A DNA stretch of 60,662 nucleotides from an uncultured Treponema sp. (GTDB lineage Bacteria; Spirochaetota; Spirochaetia; Treponematales; Treponemataceae): positions 1-60,662 of the forward strand of contig CALDIB010000035.1 in assembly GCA_937902125.1 (NCBI GenBank). Reading direction: 5' to 3'. Each line of letters starts with the position of its first letter. Position 1 is the stretch's first letter. Under the pieces are notes generated by a model. It searched no databases and was not told the DNA's origin. It worked only from the letters and a program-made list of their open reading frames with translations. A program made the position numbers and the translations under genes. This document shows positions 48,907 through 58,272 of the stretch, piece after piece.

Positions 48907-50679
48907 ATGGACGGCCAAGAGCCAGAACTTATAAAAGTTCCTTCCGGCAAAAGCGCGGAGGGAACTTGGACGGTTCAATACAAAAAACGATTTCTTTATT
49001 CAAAATACAATCCTCAAAAAAATATTTTGGCCGCCGTTCAAAGTTTGGAGCTTCTGCCCCAAACTTTGGTCTTGGCCTTTTCCCCTTGTCTCTTTTACGG
49101 CCATAAAGAATTGCGGGAAAAATGCCGGGCTTCCGACTCGGAAATTTTATGGGTGGAGGCTGAAGGCGCCTTAAAAGATTTGGAAGAGCGGGTAATAAAA
49201 GAAAGGGCTTTGAACGAAAGGCTTTTTTCTTTTGGCCAAAACGCCGCGAAAAGCCTTGACGATTTTTTCCGCGCCTCAAGCAAAAAATTTAAGCGGGTTG
49301 TCCGCCTTGACTTTAGCGCCGGAGTTTCCTTTAACGAAAGCTTTTACAAAAACTTTTTTGAAGCCGCCCAAAACATCGCGGCCGCCTTTTGGAAAAACCG
49401 ATTGACCCTTGTTCGTCTTGGCCGCCTTTACAGCCAAAACCTTTTTAAAAACCTTGAGGCGGCCGCGTCTTGCGTTCCCTTTGAGGCTTTGGAAAAAAGC
49501 GTAAAAAAACAGATTGTTGTTTGCGGCGCGGGAGAAAGCCTTGACCAGCTTACTGGCGCGGCAAAAAAGATGGGCGGGGATTTTCTAGAAAGCTTTAAGC
49601 GGAATTTTTTTGTCATTGCGGTTGACGCGGCCCTTCCCGCCCTTCTTTCAGCAGGAATAAAAATCGACGCGGCGGTGGCCACGGAAAGCCAGCTTGCCAT
49701 AGAAAAAGCCTACATTGGAATAAAAAAAAGCGGCGAAGCCAATAAAGGTTTTGAAAGCCAAAAGCCCGATGAGCCGTTTTTTTTCTTTGACTTGACTTCA
49801 AGGCCGCAAATCGCAAGAAGGTTTAAAAACAAGAGCTTTTATTTCAGCGCCTTTGACCAAAACGCTTTTTTGGGCCGCCTTCAAGAACAAGGCCTCCTTC
49901 CCTACACGGCGCCGCCCCTTGGCTCGGTGGGCCTTACGGCCGCATACTTGGCCATGAAGCTTAGAAAAGATTCAGGCGTTCCAATTTATGTCACGGGCCT
50001 TGACTTTTCATTTTCGGCCGGAAGGACACACGCCAAAGGGACGGCGCAAAGCAAGGCCCGCTTTTTGTCCGCCGGCCGTTTAAATGCGACGGAAAACTTT
50101 AGGGCGGCCTATTCGCCGGGAAGCCAAAAAATTTTAGGAAAAGGCCAAAAAGAAATTTGGACAAGCAAAAACCTTTTAGGCTACGCCCTTCTTTTCAGGC
50201 AATTTTTTGAAGGCGCCCAAAATCTTTTTGACGTTGGAAATTGCGGAATCGACTTGGGCCTTGAAAGAAAAGACTTTGACCAAATTATTTTTAAAGGCCA
50301 AGACCGCGGCAAAGATTTTGGGCAAAATCTCGATTCTTTTTTCGCGGCGGCGGGCCAAGGTTTTGAAGGCGGCAAAAACAAAGAGAGGATTGAAAAATGC
50401 CGCGCCTTTTTAGAATCGGAACTAAAGGAGCTAAAAGATTTGGCCGACTTGCTTTCTAATGGAGAAAAGTCCGCCGGGCGGGACAAAAGCCTTTCTTTGG
50501 ACAATCAAATTTTATCCGCGCTTAAAGGCCGGGAATACTTGTTCTTGCATTTTCCTGACGGAACGGAAGCCAAGGCGGAACGGTCTTTTTTGGCGCGGGT
50601 CAGAAGCCAAATCGATTTTTTTGCAAAGGACATCGAAACGGCGCTGACCGCCTCTACTCTTCGTCCTCGCTTGACTTGA
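48907..50679 (+). CDS. DUF115 (Maf-like) motility-associated glycosyltransferase
   Basis: This 590-residue cytoplasmic protein has a central DUF115 domain: VVCGAGESLDQL, FVIAVDAALPALLSAGIKIDAAVATES and YVTGLDFSFSAG. Related Maf proteins attach nonulosonic or other sugars to flagellins. Spirochaete flagellar filament proteins are glycosylated, so a role in that is plausible but not shown. It is longer than the domain at both ends. It follows the foldase gene by five bases and lacks a clear Shine-Dalgarno, suggesting translational coupling. Its last 26 bases overlap the 3' end of lepA on the other strand. Confidence 0.8.
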   Translation: MDGQEPELIKVPSGKSAEGTWTVQYKKRFLYSKYNPQKNILAAVQSLELLPQTLVLAFSPCLFYGHKELREKCRASDSEILWVEAEGALKDLEERVIKERALNERLFSFGQNAAKSLDDFFRASSKKFKRVVRLDFSAGVSFNESFYKNFFEAAQNIAAAFWKNRLTLVRLGRLYSQNLFKNLEAAASCVPFEALEKSVKKQIVVCGAGESLDQLTGAAKKMGGDFLESFKRNFFVIAVDAALPALLSAGIKIDAAVATESQLAIEKAYIGIKKSGEANKGFESQKPDEPFFFFDLTSRPQIARRFKNKSFYFSAFDQNAFLGRLQEQGLLPYTAPPLGSVGLTAAYLAMKLRKDSGVPIYVTGLDFSFSAGRTHAKGTAQSKARFLSAGRLNATENFRAAYSPGSQKILGKGQKEIWTSKNLLGYALLFRQFFEGAQNLFDVGNCGIDLGLERKDFDQIIFKGQDRGKDFGQNLDSFFAAAGQGFEGGKNKERIEKCRAFLESELKELKDLADLLSNGEKSAGRDKSLSLDNQILSALKGREYLFLHFPDGTEAKAERSFLARVRSQIDFFAKDIETALTASTLRPRLT

Positions 50680-52462
50680 GAACCGCAAGAAAGGCCGATT
50701 GGGGAAGCTCCACGTCGCCAATCATCTTCATGCGCTTTTTTCCTTCTTTTTGCTTTTCAAGAAGCTTTCGCTTTCTGGTGATGTCGCCGCCGTAGCATTT
50801 TGCAAGAACGTCCTTTCTAACAGGATTCACAGTTTCCCTGGCGATAATTTGGCTTCCGATGGCTCCTTGAATCGCGACCTTGAATTGCTGCCTGGCTATT
50901 TCCCCTTTTAGTCGGTGGCAAACCTTGTGGGCTTGAAGGGAGGCGTTTTCCTTAAAGCAAAGTTGGCTCAAAGCGTCAACGCTCTTTCCGTTAATCAAAA
51001 TGTCAATCTTAACCAAGTCGGTGGGCTTGTAGCCGATAATTTCATAGTCAAAGCTGGCGTAGCCCCGGCTGTAGCTTTTGAGGCGGTCGTAAAAGTCAAA
51101 GAGAACTTCCGAAAGAGGCATCTCGTAAGTAAGCTCGGCGCGCTTTACGTCCAAGTATTGCATGTTGGTTTGAACGCCCCGCTTTTCGTTGCACAAGGCC
51201 ATAATTTGTCCGATGTATTCGCCGGGGGTGATTATCGAAGCCTTGATGTAAGGCTCTTCGGCGCTCTTGACGCGGCCTTCAGGATATTCGGAAGGGTTGT
51301 CAATGAAAGTCTCTTCCCCGCTTGTAAGGCGCGCCTTGTAGCGGACGCTGGGCGCGGTGAAAATCACGCTTTGGTTAAAATCCCGCTCCAAGCGCTCTTC
51401 TATGATTTCCAAATGGAGCAAGCCCAAAAAGCCGCAGCGGAATCCGTTTCCCAACGCGATGGAATTGTCTTTTTCGTAAACCAAGCTGGCGTCGTTAAGG
51501 CGAAGCTTTTCCATGCTGTCGCGAAGCTCTTCGTAATCGTTTGAGTCCAATGGATAGATTGAAGAATAAACCACGGGCTTGACTTCCTTAAAGCCCGGAA
51601 GGGGCTCCGCGCATGGATTTGCGGCCAAAGTTATGGTGTCGCCAACCTTAACGTCTTGAACGGTTTTTATTCCGGCAATAATGTAGCCCACGTCGCCGGC
51701 CTCCAAGTATCCAGTGTCCTCGTATTTGATTTTAAAAACGCCTATGTTTTCAACCTTATAGTCGGAATTGCCGCTCATCATGCGAATCGTGTCGCCGGCT
51801 TTTATTTTTCCCTGCATGACGCGAATGTGGACAATTACGCCTCTAAAAGCGTCGTAGTGGCAGTCAAAAATCAAGGCTTGGACAGGCGCGTTCACATCTC
51901 CCTTTGGCGGCGGAAAAAGCTGTACAATCGCTTCCATCAATTGGTCTATGCCCTGCCCCGTCTTGGCGCTCACCAATTGGGCTTCTTCGGGCAAAAGGCC
52001 CAAGTCATGGTCTATTTGCTTTTTAACGCCTTCAATGTCGGCGCTGGGCAAGTCGATTTTATTGATGACGGGAACAATTGTCAAATTTTGCTCAAGCGCC
52101 ATATACATATTGCTCACCGTTTGCGACTCGACGCCTTGGGAAGCGTCAATCAACAAAAGGGCTCCTTCGCAAGAAGCGATGGCCCGGCTGACTTCGTAGC
52201 TAAAGTCAACATGGCCGGGCGTGTCTACAAAATTTAGTTCATAGTCAAGGCCGTCCTTGGCGCGGTATGGTATTGTGACCGCTTGGCTTTTTATCGTGAT
52301 GCCCCGTTCCCGCTCAATGTCCATGTTGTCCAAAATCTGGTTCATCATTTGGCGGTCGTCAATAATCTTGGCCTTTTGAATCAAACGGTCGGCCAAAGTT
52401 GACTTTCCGTGGTCGATGTGAGCGACAATGCAAAAATTGCGCTTGCATTTCATTTCCACCAT
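50654..52462 (-). CDS. lepA: Elongation factor 4
   Basis: This 602-residue ribosomal GTPase back-translocates or helps ribosome assembly under stress. G motifs are HIDHGKSTLADRL, DTPGHVDF and NKIDLP. The EF4-specific C-terminal domain ends with the conserved KCYGGDITRKRKLLEKQKEG stretch (about 561-580). Its length matches the family. ATGs at 52462 and 52453 are both possible (MVEMKCKRN). It is the last gene of the minus-strand block tilS, TPR-like, htrA, lepA, 15 bases after htrA, and it overlaps the convergent DUF115 gene by 26 bases. Confidence 0.97.
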   Translation of the reverse strand: MVEMKCKRNFCIVAHIDHGKSTLADRLIQKAKIIDDRQMMNQILDNMDIERERGITIKSQAVTIPYRAKDGLDYELNFVDTPGHVDFSYEVSRAIASCEGALLLIDASQGVESQTVSNMYMALEQNLTIVPVINKIDLPSADIEGVKKQIDHDLGLLPEEAQLVSAKTGQGIDQLMEAIVQLFPPPKGDVNAPVQALIFDCHYDAFRGVIVHIRVMQGKIKAGDTIRMMSGNSDYKVENIGVFKIKYEDTGYLEAGDVGYIIAGIKTVQDVKVGDTITLAANPCAEPLPGFKEVKPVVYSSIYPLDSNDYEELRDSMEKLRLNDASLVYEKDNSIALGNGFRCGFLGLLHLEIIEERLERDFNQSVIFTAPSVRYKARLTSGEETFIDNPSEYPEGRVKSAEEPYIKASIITPGEYIGQIMALCNEKRGVQTNMQYLDVKRAELTYEMPLSEVLFDFYDRLKSYSRGYASFDYEIIGYKPTDLVKIDILINGKSVDALSQLCFKENASLQAHKVCHRLKGEIARQQFKVAIQGAIGSQIIARETVNPVRKDVLAKCYGGDITRKRKLLEKQKEGKKRMKMIGDVELPQSAFLAVLKSSEDEE

Positions 52463-52477
52463 TTTTTTATCCTGTCC

Positions 52478-54124
52478 CTAAAAATAATACGGGCTGTCCA
52501 ACAAAGCCTGCATCGCTACGCTTATGTCAAGATATCCGTTTCGCCTTTTCTTTGTCACAAAGGCGGCCATAATGGCGCTCTTGTCGTCATTGAACTGAAT
52601 CCTAGCCACAGTAATTGGATCGTTTTCCGAAAAACCGTTCTCGTCGGCGGCGCTTCCAGGAATGACGCTTTTTACAACAAAAGACTTGCTGTTTTCTGTT
52701 GAAGACGGAGTGAGCTCCATTCCAAAAATCGCCACAAAAGAATGCTGTATCGTGTCGCCTTGATAAATTTCATAGCCGGGATTCTTTGGGCGCTCGGACA
52801 AATAAAGAAGGCATTCCTTTTCGCCGCCGTAAGAGCCGCCTTCCAAATACGAACAAGGAACAATCGTTCCTGGAACATGGTCGCGCAAAATGTCTTGAAC
52901 TTCCTCAAGGCTCCTGACTTTTTTTCCGTCAAGCGCGGTCACAATGTCGCCGGCCTTCATTCCAGCGCGTGCCATGGCGCTTCCCGGTTTTATGTATTGA
53001 ATTTGCAAGCCGTAGTTTGTCCGGCCAGCCTTCGCGGTTCGTCCGTAAGCTCCAATCCAAGGAAAGCGCCGCTCTCCTCCCCGATACAAAATCGGCAAGT
53101 CCTGCTTTAAGTATTCAATTGGAATTGCAAAATTCAAGCCTTGATAAGCGGCTATTCCGGCAAAGACAACGCCTTGGACAACGCCATTTTTGTCAATGCA
53201 AGGGCCGCCGGAGTTGCCGGAATTTACAGCCGCGTCTATTTGAACGACGCTGCCGGTTGTAAAAAGTTTTCTGTCCGCGGAAGAAACGACGCCGCTTGTA
53301 AGGGTTCTTTCCAAGCCCAAAGGCGAGCCTATGGCGTAAATCACGCTTCCAACGCTCAATTGAGATTTTGAACCCAAGTTAAAGACATAAGGAACTTTCG
53401 CCTCGGTCTTTAAAAGCGCCAAGTCGTGAACGCTGTCATAGCCAACCACTTTTGCGGGAATTCTTTGCTCGGAATCCTCGGCCATTTTTACATAAACTTT
53501 TCCGTAGCCTGAATTTTTGGGGTGGACAATCTCTTCTATGACATGATGGTTGGTGACAATGTAACCTCTGGGGTCCACAAAAAAACCTGAGCCGATGACT
53601 CTGGCGGCGTAGCCCATTCCGTTTTCAACCTTAACGCCAAGGTCAACCCAAACCGTAACCGTTCCCTGAATGTAATCTGAAATTTTTTCCAAGCGGGGCT
53701 GTTCTTTTGCAAAAAGTCCCGGAACTCCCTCGTAGTAAAAAGCGTCCATGGCCTTTTTGTCCATAACCTCCCGCGCCAACGAGCCGTAGCCTGAAGCGGC
53801 AAGCGAATTGTAAAAAGTCCAAGCCTCCACTCTGTCGTCTTGCTCAACCCGAGCCTTCAGCGAATCTTTTACAAAGGCGGCGCATTCGTCGCTCAAGTCC
53901 TTGTCGCCAAGAAGCAAAGCGCGCCACAACGCCTCCACAGGGCTCTTTTGAAGCAAATCGTATATGCGCTTAACTTCAGCGTCGTGAACGTCTTTTTGAG
54001 TGTAGTCAAGTTTTTCTTCCTGCGGAGAAGGAAGGGCGTTTGACTTGCATGAAAAAAAGACTCCGCTTGCAAGCGTCAAAACTAAAAATTGTCGGGCAAA
54101 AAATTTTATTCTCATAGTTTTCAT
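52478..54124 (-). CDS. HtrA/DegP-type serine protease lipoprotein
   Basis: This 548-residue protein carries a lipoprotein signal with lipobox VFFSC (cysteine near residue 26) and an unusual N-terminal helical region of about 140 residues. A trypsin-like domain follows with a complete triad: histidine in VTNHHVIEE, aspartate in SVHDLALLK, serine in NSGNSGGPC. A PDZ domain (about 370-430, AGMKAGDIVTALDGKKV) and a second, weaker PDZ-like region at the end follow. It should act in the periplasm on misfolded envelope proteins. It starts eight bases after the upstream gene's stop and lacks a clear Shine-Dalgarno. Confidence 0.88.
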   Translation of the reverse strand: MKTMRIKFFARQFLVLTLASGVFFSCKSNALPSPQEEKLDYTQKDVHDAEVKRIYDLLQKSPVEALWRALLLGDKDLSDECAAFVKDSLKARVEQDDRVEAWTFYNSLAASGYGSLAREVMDKKAMDAFYYEGVPGLFAKEQPRLEKISDYIQGTVTVWVDLGVKVENGMGYAARVIGSGFFVDPRGYIVTNHHVIEEIVHPKNSGYGKVYVKMAEDSEQRIPAKVVGYDSVHDLALLKTEAKVPYVFNLGSKSQLSVGSVIYAIGSPLGLERTLTSGVVSSADRKLFTTGSVVQIDAAVNSGNSGGPCIDKNGVVQGVVFAGIAAYQGLNFAIPIEYLKQDLPILYRGGERRFPWIGAYGRTAKAGRTNYGLQIQYIKPGSAMARAGMKAGDIVTALDGKKVRSLEEVQDILRDHVPGTIVPCSYLEGGSYGGEKECLLYLSERPKNPGYEIYQGDTIQHSFVAIFGMELTPSSTENSKSFVVKSVIPGSAADENGFSENDPITVARIQFNDDKSAIMAAFVTKKRRNGYLDISVAMQALLDSPYYF

Positions 54125-54132
54125 TTTATGCG

Positions 54133-56322
54133 TCAGTTTTCGGCGGAGCCTTCCTTGGCGGAATTTTCCTTTTGGATTCTTTTTACTTCGGCGCTTTTTT
54201 TAAGGGCTCGCGCGTATATGTTGGGGCCAATCAACACGGCTTGCAAAAAGCAGTCTTGGCTGTCAAATTGAAACAAAACGCCTTGCTCGGCGCCCTTCAT
54301 CAATCCTATGACATTCAATTCTTGGCTTTCGCTTCCCGCTTGCTCCACCCAATAAAAACAATTTTGAGAGCCTTTTGTAACAGGAACGTCGTTATTGTCA
54401 ACCTTTACCTCAACTGGCTCTCCGTCCGAAACTTTTATCGAAACAGGAATTTTCTTCCCGCTTCTTTCGACAAAAAATTCAGTCCGCTCCACAACGCTCT
54501 CTCCAGAAACATGCGGATAAACCGTGTAGCGAACGTTCCAATTTCCGTCATAGTCAGAATCCCAAGAACTCCTGCGTCCGCCGTTGGTCCAATACTCTTC
54601 GGTAAAGTCAGGAACCGTATCGTTGTTCCTGTCAATTTGAATCATTTGCAAATAAACCGCCGGGTTGGGAATCGGGCTGCCCCAAATGTTTTGGCTCGCC
54701 GCGTCCGCGTCCTCTTTGCTGACAACAACCGAACCGTCGTTGTCGGCGTAGATTTCAGTCGTTTCAAAAATGCCGTCGCCGTCGCTGTCAACGCTTCTTA
54801 TCAAAGGCTTTGTAAATTGAGCGTGGGCGTAAAGCTTGTCGTCCGCCAAATAATCGGCCGCGTAAGGCTCTCCGTTCAGCATCGAAAACCTGACAGTGGC
54901 TCCATCCCGCTCTTTTGAAGGCTTTTCCATGCTGCTGATTGAAAGAATCAAGCGGTCAATGTCAAAAAGCGTCGTTCCGCTCCAAAGGCTTGTTTCGTCC
55001 ACAATGTAAAAATCTTTTTGAAATCCCGCGGCGGCCAAAAAAGCGTCGGCCTTTACCGTAAAGATTTCAGCGTCAACGGTTTCGTCAGCCAAGTGAAAAA
55101 CCGTTATGCCTTCTTCCCCGGGAACCTCCTCAAAGACAATGGAAACCGGGCTGGGATAAGTTCCATAATAAATGTCGATTTTTTTGTCTTCAAAATGGGC
55201 GCTTTTTGGAACGCCAAAATCCAATTCCGCGCTCCAATCCTCTCCGCCGTCGTTGTCAGCGTCGTATGTTATTCTAGAAGGGCGGCCTCGGCTGTATGAA
55301 ATTTTTACGTTGTATTCCAAGCTGCGATTGGTGTCGATATACAAAGTTCCTGAATAGGCGTTTAGATAGTCGAACATTCTTTTTTTGCCTTCGTCGCTTT
55401 TTAATGAAGAAGCGAAGCGCTCCAGTTCGAACAAATCCACGCCGTTGTCCATAAAATCCAAAAAATAGTCAAAAGCCTGGCTTTCAGTAAAAACGCCGTC
55501 ATCCAAAGCGGCCGCCGCGAACAGAGGGCTTTTAAATCCCCGCGCGTCAAAGGCCCGCAAAAGCCGCGTCCGCTCCTCGCCTTCCGCAAAAATCGCGGCA
55601 AAGACCTCAAGCTCGGGATTTTGCCTGTTGTATTCCGGAACCTTGCTTATAAAGTAATCCGCGGTTTTTCGGGCCGAAGACGAAAGCGGCATGTAGTCAA
55701 AAGTGCCGGTTTGAAAATTTCGTTGGCGGGTTATCTTGTATTCGTATGAAAAGAAAAGATTTGGAAAGCGCTCGTCGGCTGGGTAAATGCGGCGGCTCAC
55801 GTCAACCTTTTCCCTGGCTTTTTCAACGCTGTCGGAGTCTCCCAAAATGTAAAGGGACTTTATGCGAACATAGTCCGCGTCCGCCGAATAAATATAAGGC
55901 TTTTCGTCAAGCGTTTCTATGGCCTCGCGGGCCTTTCCCGTAGAGCACAGCAAGTCCGCGTAAAAAATTCTTGCGCTGCTTTTGTTGTAGTCAACCCATT
56001 CCGCCCCTGAAAGGGAATTTTTTAAAACCGGCAAAACCGCCTTTCGCGCGGCGCCTCCCTTGTATTGGCTCAAGGCAATTAAATACCACAAATCGGCCAC
56101 GCTGGCGTCGTAATTGTTTCCGGCGGTCGCCGCGACCAAGGACTTTTTCCAATCGCCTTGAACGGCGTAATTTTTAGCAAGCCTCAAATAGCGCAAGGCT
56201 GTTTGCCTGTTGGCCTTTTTAGCGCTAAAGTCGGAATTTGCCGTCGCGGAATTTTGGGCAAAAGAAAAACCGCCAATCAACAGCAAAAGGGCAAAAATAA
56301 AATTCTTAAAAACTCGTTTCAT
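54133..56322 (-). CDS. Large exported protein with TPR-like start and Ca-loop-like repeats
   Basis: I do not recognise a named family. From the chosen start (MKRVFKNFIFALLLLIGG) there is a cleavable signal peptide ending near SFAQ. Residues about 30-200 have helical-repeat character like TPRs (YLRLAKNYAVQGDWKKSL). The central and C-terminal parts are beta-rich and carry several acidic loops of the calcium-binding type, DADNDGGEDWSAE, DSDGDGIFETTEIYADNDGS, DRNNDTVPDFTEE and DSDYDGNWN. It should be periplasmic or surface exposed, 729 residues. A frame from 56379 is open but lies inside tilS; the ATG at 56322 is one base from the tilS stop. Confidence 0.7.
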   Translation of the reverse strand: MKRVFKNFIFALLLLIGGFSFAQNSATANSDFSAKKANRQTALRYLRLAKNYAVQGDWKKSLVAATAGNNYDASVADLWYLIALSQYKGGAARKAVLPVLKNSLSGAEWVDYNKSSARIFYADLLCSTGKAREAIETLDEKPYIYSADADYVRIKSLYILGDSDSVEKAREKVDVSRRIYPADERFPNLFFSYEYKITRQRNFQTGTFDYMPLSSSARKTADYFISKVPEYNRQNPELEVFAAIFAEGEERTRLLRAFDARGFKSPLFAAAALDDGVFTESQAFDYFLDFMDNGVDLFELERFASSLKSDEGKKRMFDYLNAYSGTLYIDTNRSLEYNVKISYSRGRPSRITYDADNDGGEDWSAELDFGVPKSAHFEDKKIDIYYGTYPSPVSIVFEEVPGEEGITVFHLADETVDAEIFTVKADAFLAAAGFQKDFYIVDETSLWSGTTLFDIDRLILSISSMEKPSKERDGATVRFSMLNGEPYAADYLADDKLYAHAQFTKPLIRSVDSDGDGIFETTEIYADNDGSVVVSKEDADAASQNIWGSPIPNPAVYLQMIQIDRNNDTVPDFTEEYWTNGGRRSSWDSDYDGNWNVRYTVYPHVSGESVVERTEFFVERSGKKIPVSIKVSDGEPVEVKVDNNDVPVTKGSQNCFYWVEQAGSESQELNVIGLMKGAEQGVLFQFDSQDCFLQAVLIGPNIYARALKKSAEVKRIQKENSAKEGSAEN

Positions 56323-56323
56323 A

Positions 56324-57466
56324 TCAAACCAATAAAGCCTTGCGCTCCGTCTTGTCTCCAGGCGCGAGCGTCCGCTCAAGGACAGCCTCCCCAGACTTTT
56401 CTCCGCCAGCCATTATATCAAAAAAACCAGATTCAGTCGCCTCTTTTTGAAGAATTTTTAAAAAAACTTTTTCTTTTTTTGAAACGGCCTCAAGGCCTCC
56501 CGCGGATATTTTTTTAAAGTCCTTTTCCGGCCAAAAGCAAAGTTCCCTTACAAAAGAATATGGAATCCTTTCTCCGCCGGCCAATAAATCCGCGGCCTTG
56601 TAAACAAGCCTTTGCCTTAAGGCCACAGGAAGGCTTTCAAAAAGTGCCTTTGAAAATTCAACTTGCCCGCCCTTGGCCATCTTTTGCAATTCGCTTTCAA
56701 GGCCTCCAATCTTTGAAACAAAAAAAGACTCCATGGCGTCGCTTTCAATGGCGGCCTTTTCAGCTCCGGACAAAAGAGCCTTTTTCCAGCCGTCAAAATT
56801 TTTGTCCAAAAATGGAACCAAGACGTTTCGAATTTTGTTCCTAAAATAATTGTTTTCAAAATTGCTTGAGTCTGTCCGCCAATCGATTTTTTTTTGGCGC
56901 AAGTATTCCTCAATTTGTCCGCGGCTTGTTTCAAGCAAGGGCCTAAGGTAAATCCCCCTTTGGGCCGCCATTCCGCAAGACGCGGACGAGCCCTGCAAAA
57001 AGCGCATCAGCAAAGTTTCAAGCGCGTCGTTTTGATTGTGCGCCAAGCAAATATAGTCAATTTCCTTTTCCCTCGCAAATTCCTCAAACTTTTGGTAGCG
57101 CAAAAAGCGGGCCGCTTCCTCAAGGCCTTTTTTTCGCTCGGCGGCCGCCTTCTCCGCCGCGCCCCGAGGAATTTTTTTTAGGACGCGCTCGACGCCAAGG
57201 CGGTCGCACAAAGAAAGCGCGTATTCAGCGTCCCCGGAACTTTCTTCTTGCGGCCTTATGGAATGGTCAACCGTAACACAAATGATTTGCGGGAAAAAGC
57301 CTTTAGAGTCTTTTAAGGCGCCGTCTCTCGCCGCGGCCAAAGCGCAAAGCAAACTGACCGAATCGGCGCCGCCGCTCAAGCCAATTCCCAATCTTTTTAC
57401 GGAAGAAAAATTGACAAGCCTTTTTAAAGAGTCAAGAAGATTTCTCTCAAATTCAAGAATCCGCAT
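56324..57466 (-). CDS. tilS: tRNA(Ile)-lysidine synthase
   Basis: This 380-residue enzyme changes C34 of the CAU-anticodon isoleucine tRNA to lysidine, essential for AUA decoding. The P-loop SGGADSVSLL and the family motif AHNQNDALETLLMRFLQGS (about 150-168), plus RPLLETSRGQIEEYL and the RNKIRN stretch, are clear. The C-terminal extension is short. A TATATC element ends six bases before the ATG with no Shine-Dalgarno, so it may be leaderless; a terminator lies just upstream. One base separates its stop from the next gene. Confidence 0.93.
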   Translation of the reverse strand: MRILEFERNLLDSLKRLVNFSSVKRLGIGLSGGADSVSLLCALAAARDGALKDSKGFFPQIICVTVDHSIRPQEESSGDAEYALSLCDRLGVERVLKKIPRGAAEKAAAERKKGLEEAARFLRYQKFEEFAREKEIDYICLAHNQNDALETLLMRFLQGSSASCGMAAQRGIYLRPLLETSRGQIEEYLRQKKIDWRTDSSNFENNYFRNKIRNVLVPFLDKNFDGWKKALLSGAEKAAIESDAMESFFVSKIGGLESELQKMAKGGQVEFSKALFESLPVALRQRLVYKAADLLAGGERIPYSFVRELCFWPEKDFKKISAGGLEAVSKKEKVFLKILQKEATESGFFDIMAGGEKSGEAVLERTLAPGDKTERKALLV

Positions 57467-57476
57467 AGTCGCGATA

Positions 57477-57504
57477 TAAAAAAAGCCTCCGAAAAAACGG
57501 AGGC
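57477..57504 (-). terminator. Rho-independent terminator between rplY and tilS
   Basis: On the minus strand there is GCCTCCG, a six-base T loop, CGGAGGC and a run of seven T (57484-57478). It ends the ispE-spoVG-tRNA-rplY unit. The T run merges with the -10-like TATATC before tilS. Confidence 0.9.
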
Positions 57505-57571
57505 CCTGCCTGACGGTTGACGAAAGCGAATGGCTTTCTGGAAAGCCTTAAAACAAAGGCCCCCCTAAAAA

Positions 57572-58120
57572 TTATCTCGCCGGTTTAACGCTTGCCAACG
57601 CGACTTCCGCGTCAGTAATGACAGTTACACCGTCCCCCAATTTGAGATTCTTAACGAGGAACTTTTCGCCGATGTTCACGCCTGAAATGTCAGCGTCAAC
57701 GCGAGCGGGCATATTCTTTGCCACAGCCTTGATTTGAACGTCGGGAGCCTGCTTAAGCAAGAAACCGCCTTTAAGAACGCCGGCGGGCGTTCCAACCAAG
57801 TGAACCGGCATCTTCATTGTAATGGCCTGGTCGGCGGCAGGCTCAAAAAAATCGGCGTGAAGCACTTTGTCATTGCGAATATTGTATTCAGCGTCTTTGA
57901 TGAAGACGTCATGAGAAGCGCCGTCAACAGCAACTTTGATCAAAGTTGAGGGAGTGACATTTCTCCAAATCTTGTTGAATTCAACTTCGTCAATGTCCAA
58001 CATTGTCGATTTGCCTTCATGGTTGTACAAAACAGCGGGAATTCGTCCCTGCAAGCGCATTCTCTTTGCGTTCGCGCGGCCCGTTGTAGAGCGAGTTTTT
58101 GCATTGATAGTCAAGTCCAT
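57572..58120 (-). CDS. rplY: 50S ribosomal protein L25/CTC
   Basis: This 182-residue 5S-rRNA-binding protein has the L25 N-terminal domain (LTINAKTRSTTGRANAKRMR, PAVLYNHEG) and the CTC C-terminal domain, a stress-associated long form. I chose the ATG at 58120 (GGGG-containing Shine-Dalgarno upstream) because the longer frame to 58273 reads through the tRNA gene. It lies 30 bases downstream of tRNA-Gln and ends before a strong terminator. Confidence 0.95.
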   Translation of the reverse strand: MDLTINAKTRSTTGRANAKRMRLQGRIPAVLYNHEGKSTMLDIDEVEFNKIWRNVTPSTLIKVAVDGASHDVFIKDAEYNIRNDKVLHADFFEPAADQAITMKMPVHLVGTPAGVLKGGFLLKQAPDVQIKAVAKNMPARVDADISGVNIGEKFLVKNLKLGDGVTVITDAEVALASVKPAR

Positions 58121-58150
58121 TTTATAACCCCTATAAACCTTTATAAGAAT

Positions 58151-58223
58151 CTGGGACGACAGGATTCGAACCTGTGGAATGACGGCACCAAAAGCCGTTG
58201 GCTTACCGCTTGCCGACGTCCCA
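58151..58223 (-). tRNA. tRNA-Gln (anticodon TTG)
   Basis: The minus strand folds into a full cloverleaf of 73 nt. The acceptor stem is TGGGACG/CGTCCCA with discriminator G, the anticodon loop is CTTTTGGT with anticodon TTG, and the T arm is ACAGGTTCGAATCCTGT. CCA is not encoded. It lies between spoVG and rplY in the same direction and is probably processed from their shared transcript. Confidence 0.95.
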
Positions 58224-58272
58224 AAGTATATAAGAACTTTCAAAGGACAAAAACCTTTGAAAGCGCTTTCCA

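Noticed and set aside
50915..51544. Plus-strand frame of 209 codons inside lepA
   Set aside because: It is a shadow of the lepA coding strand with no recognisable motif.
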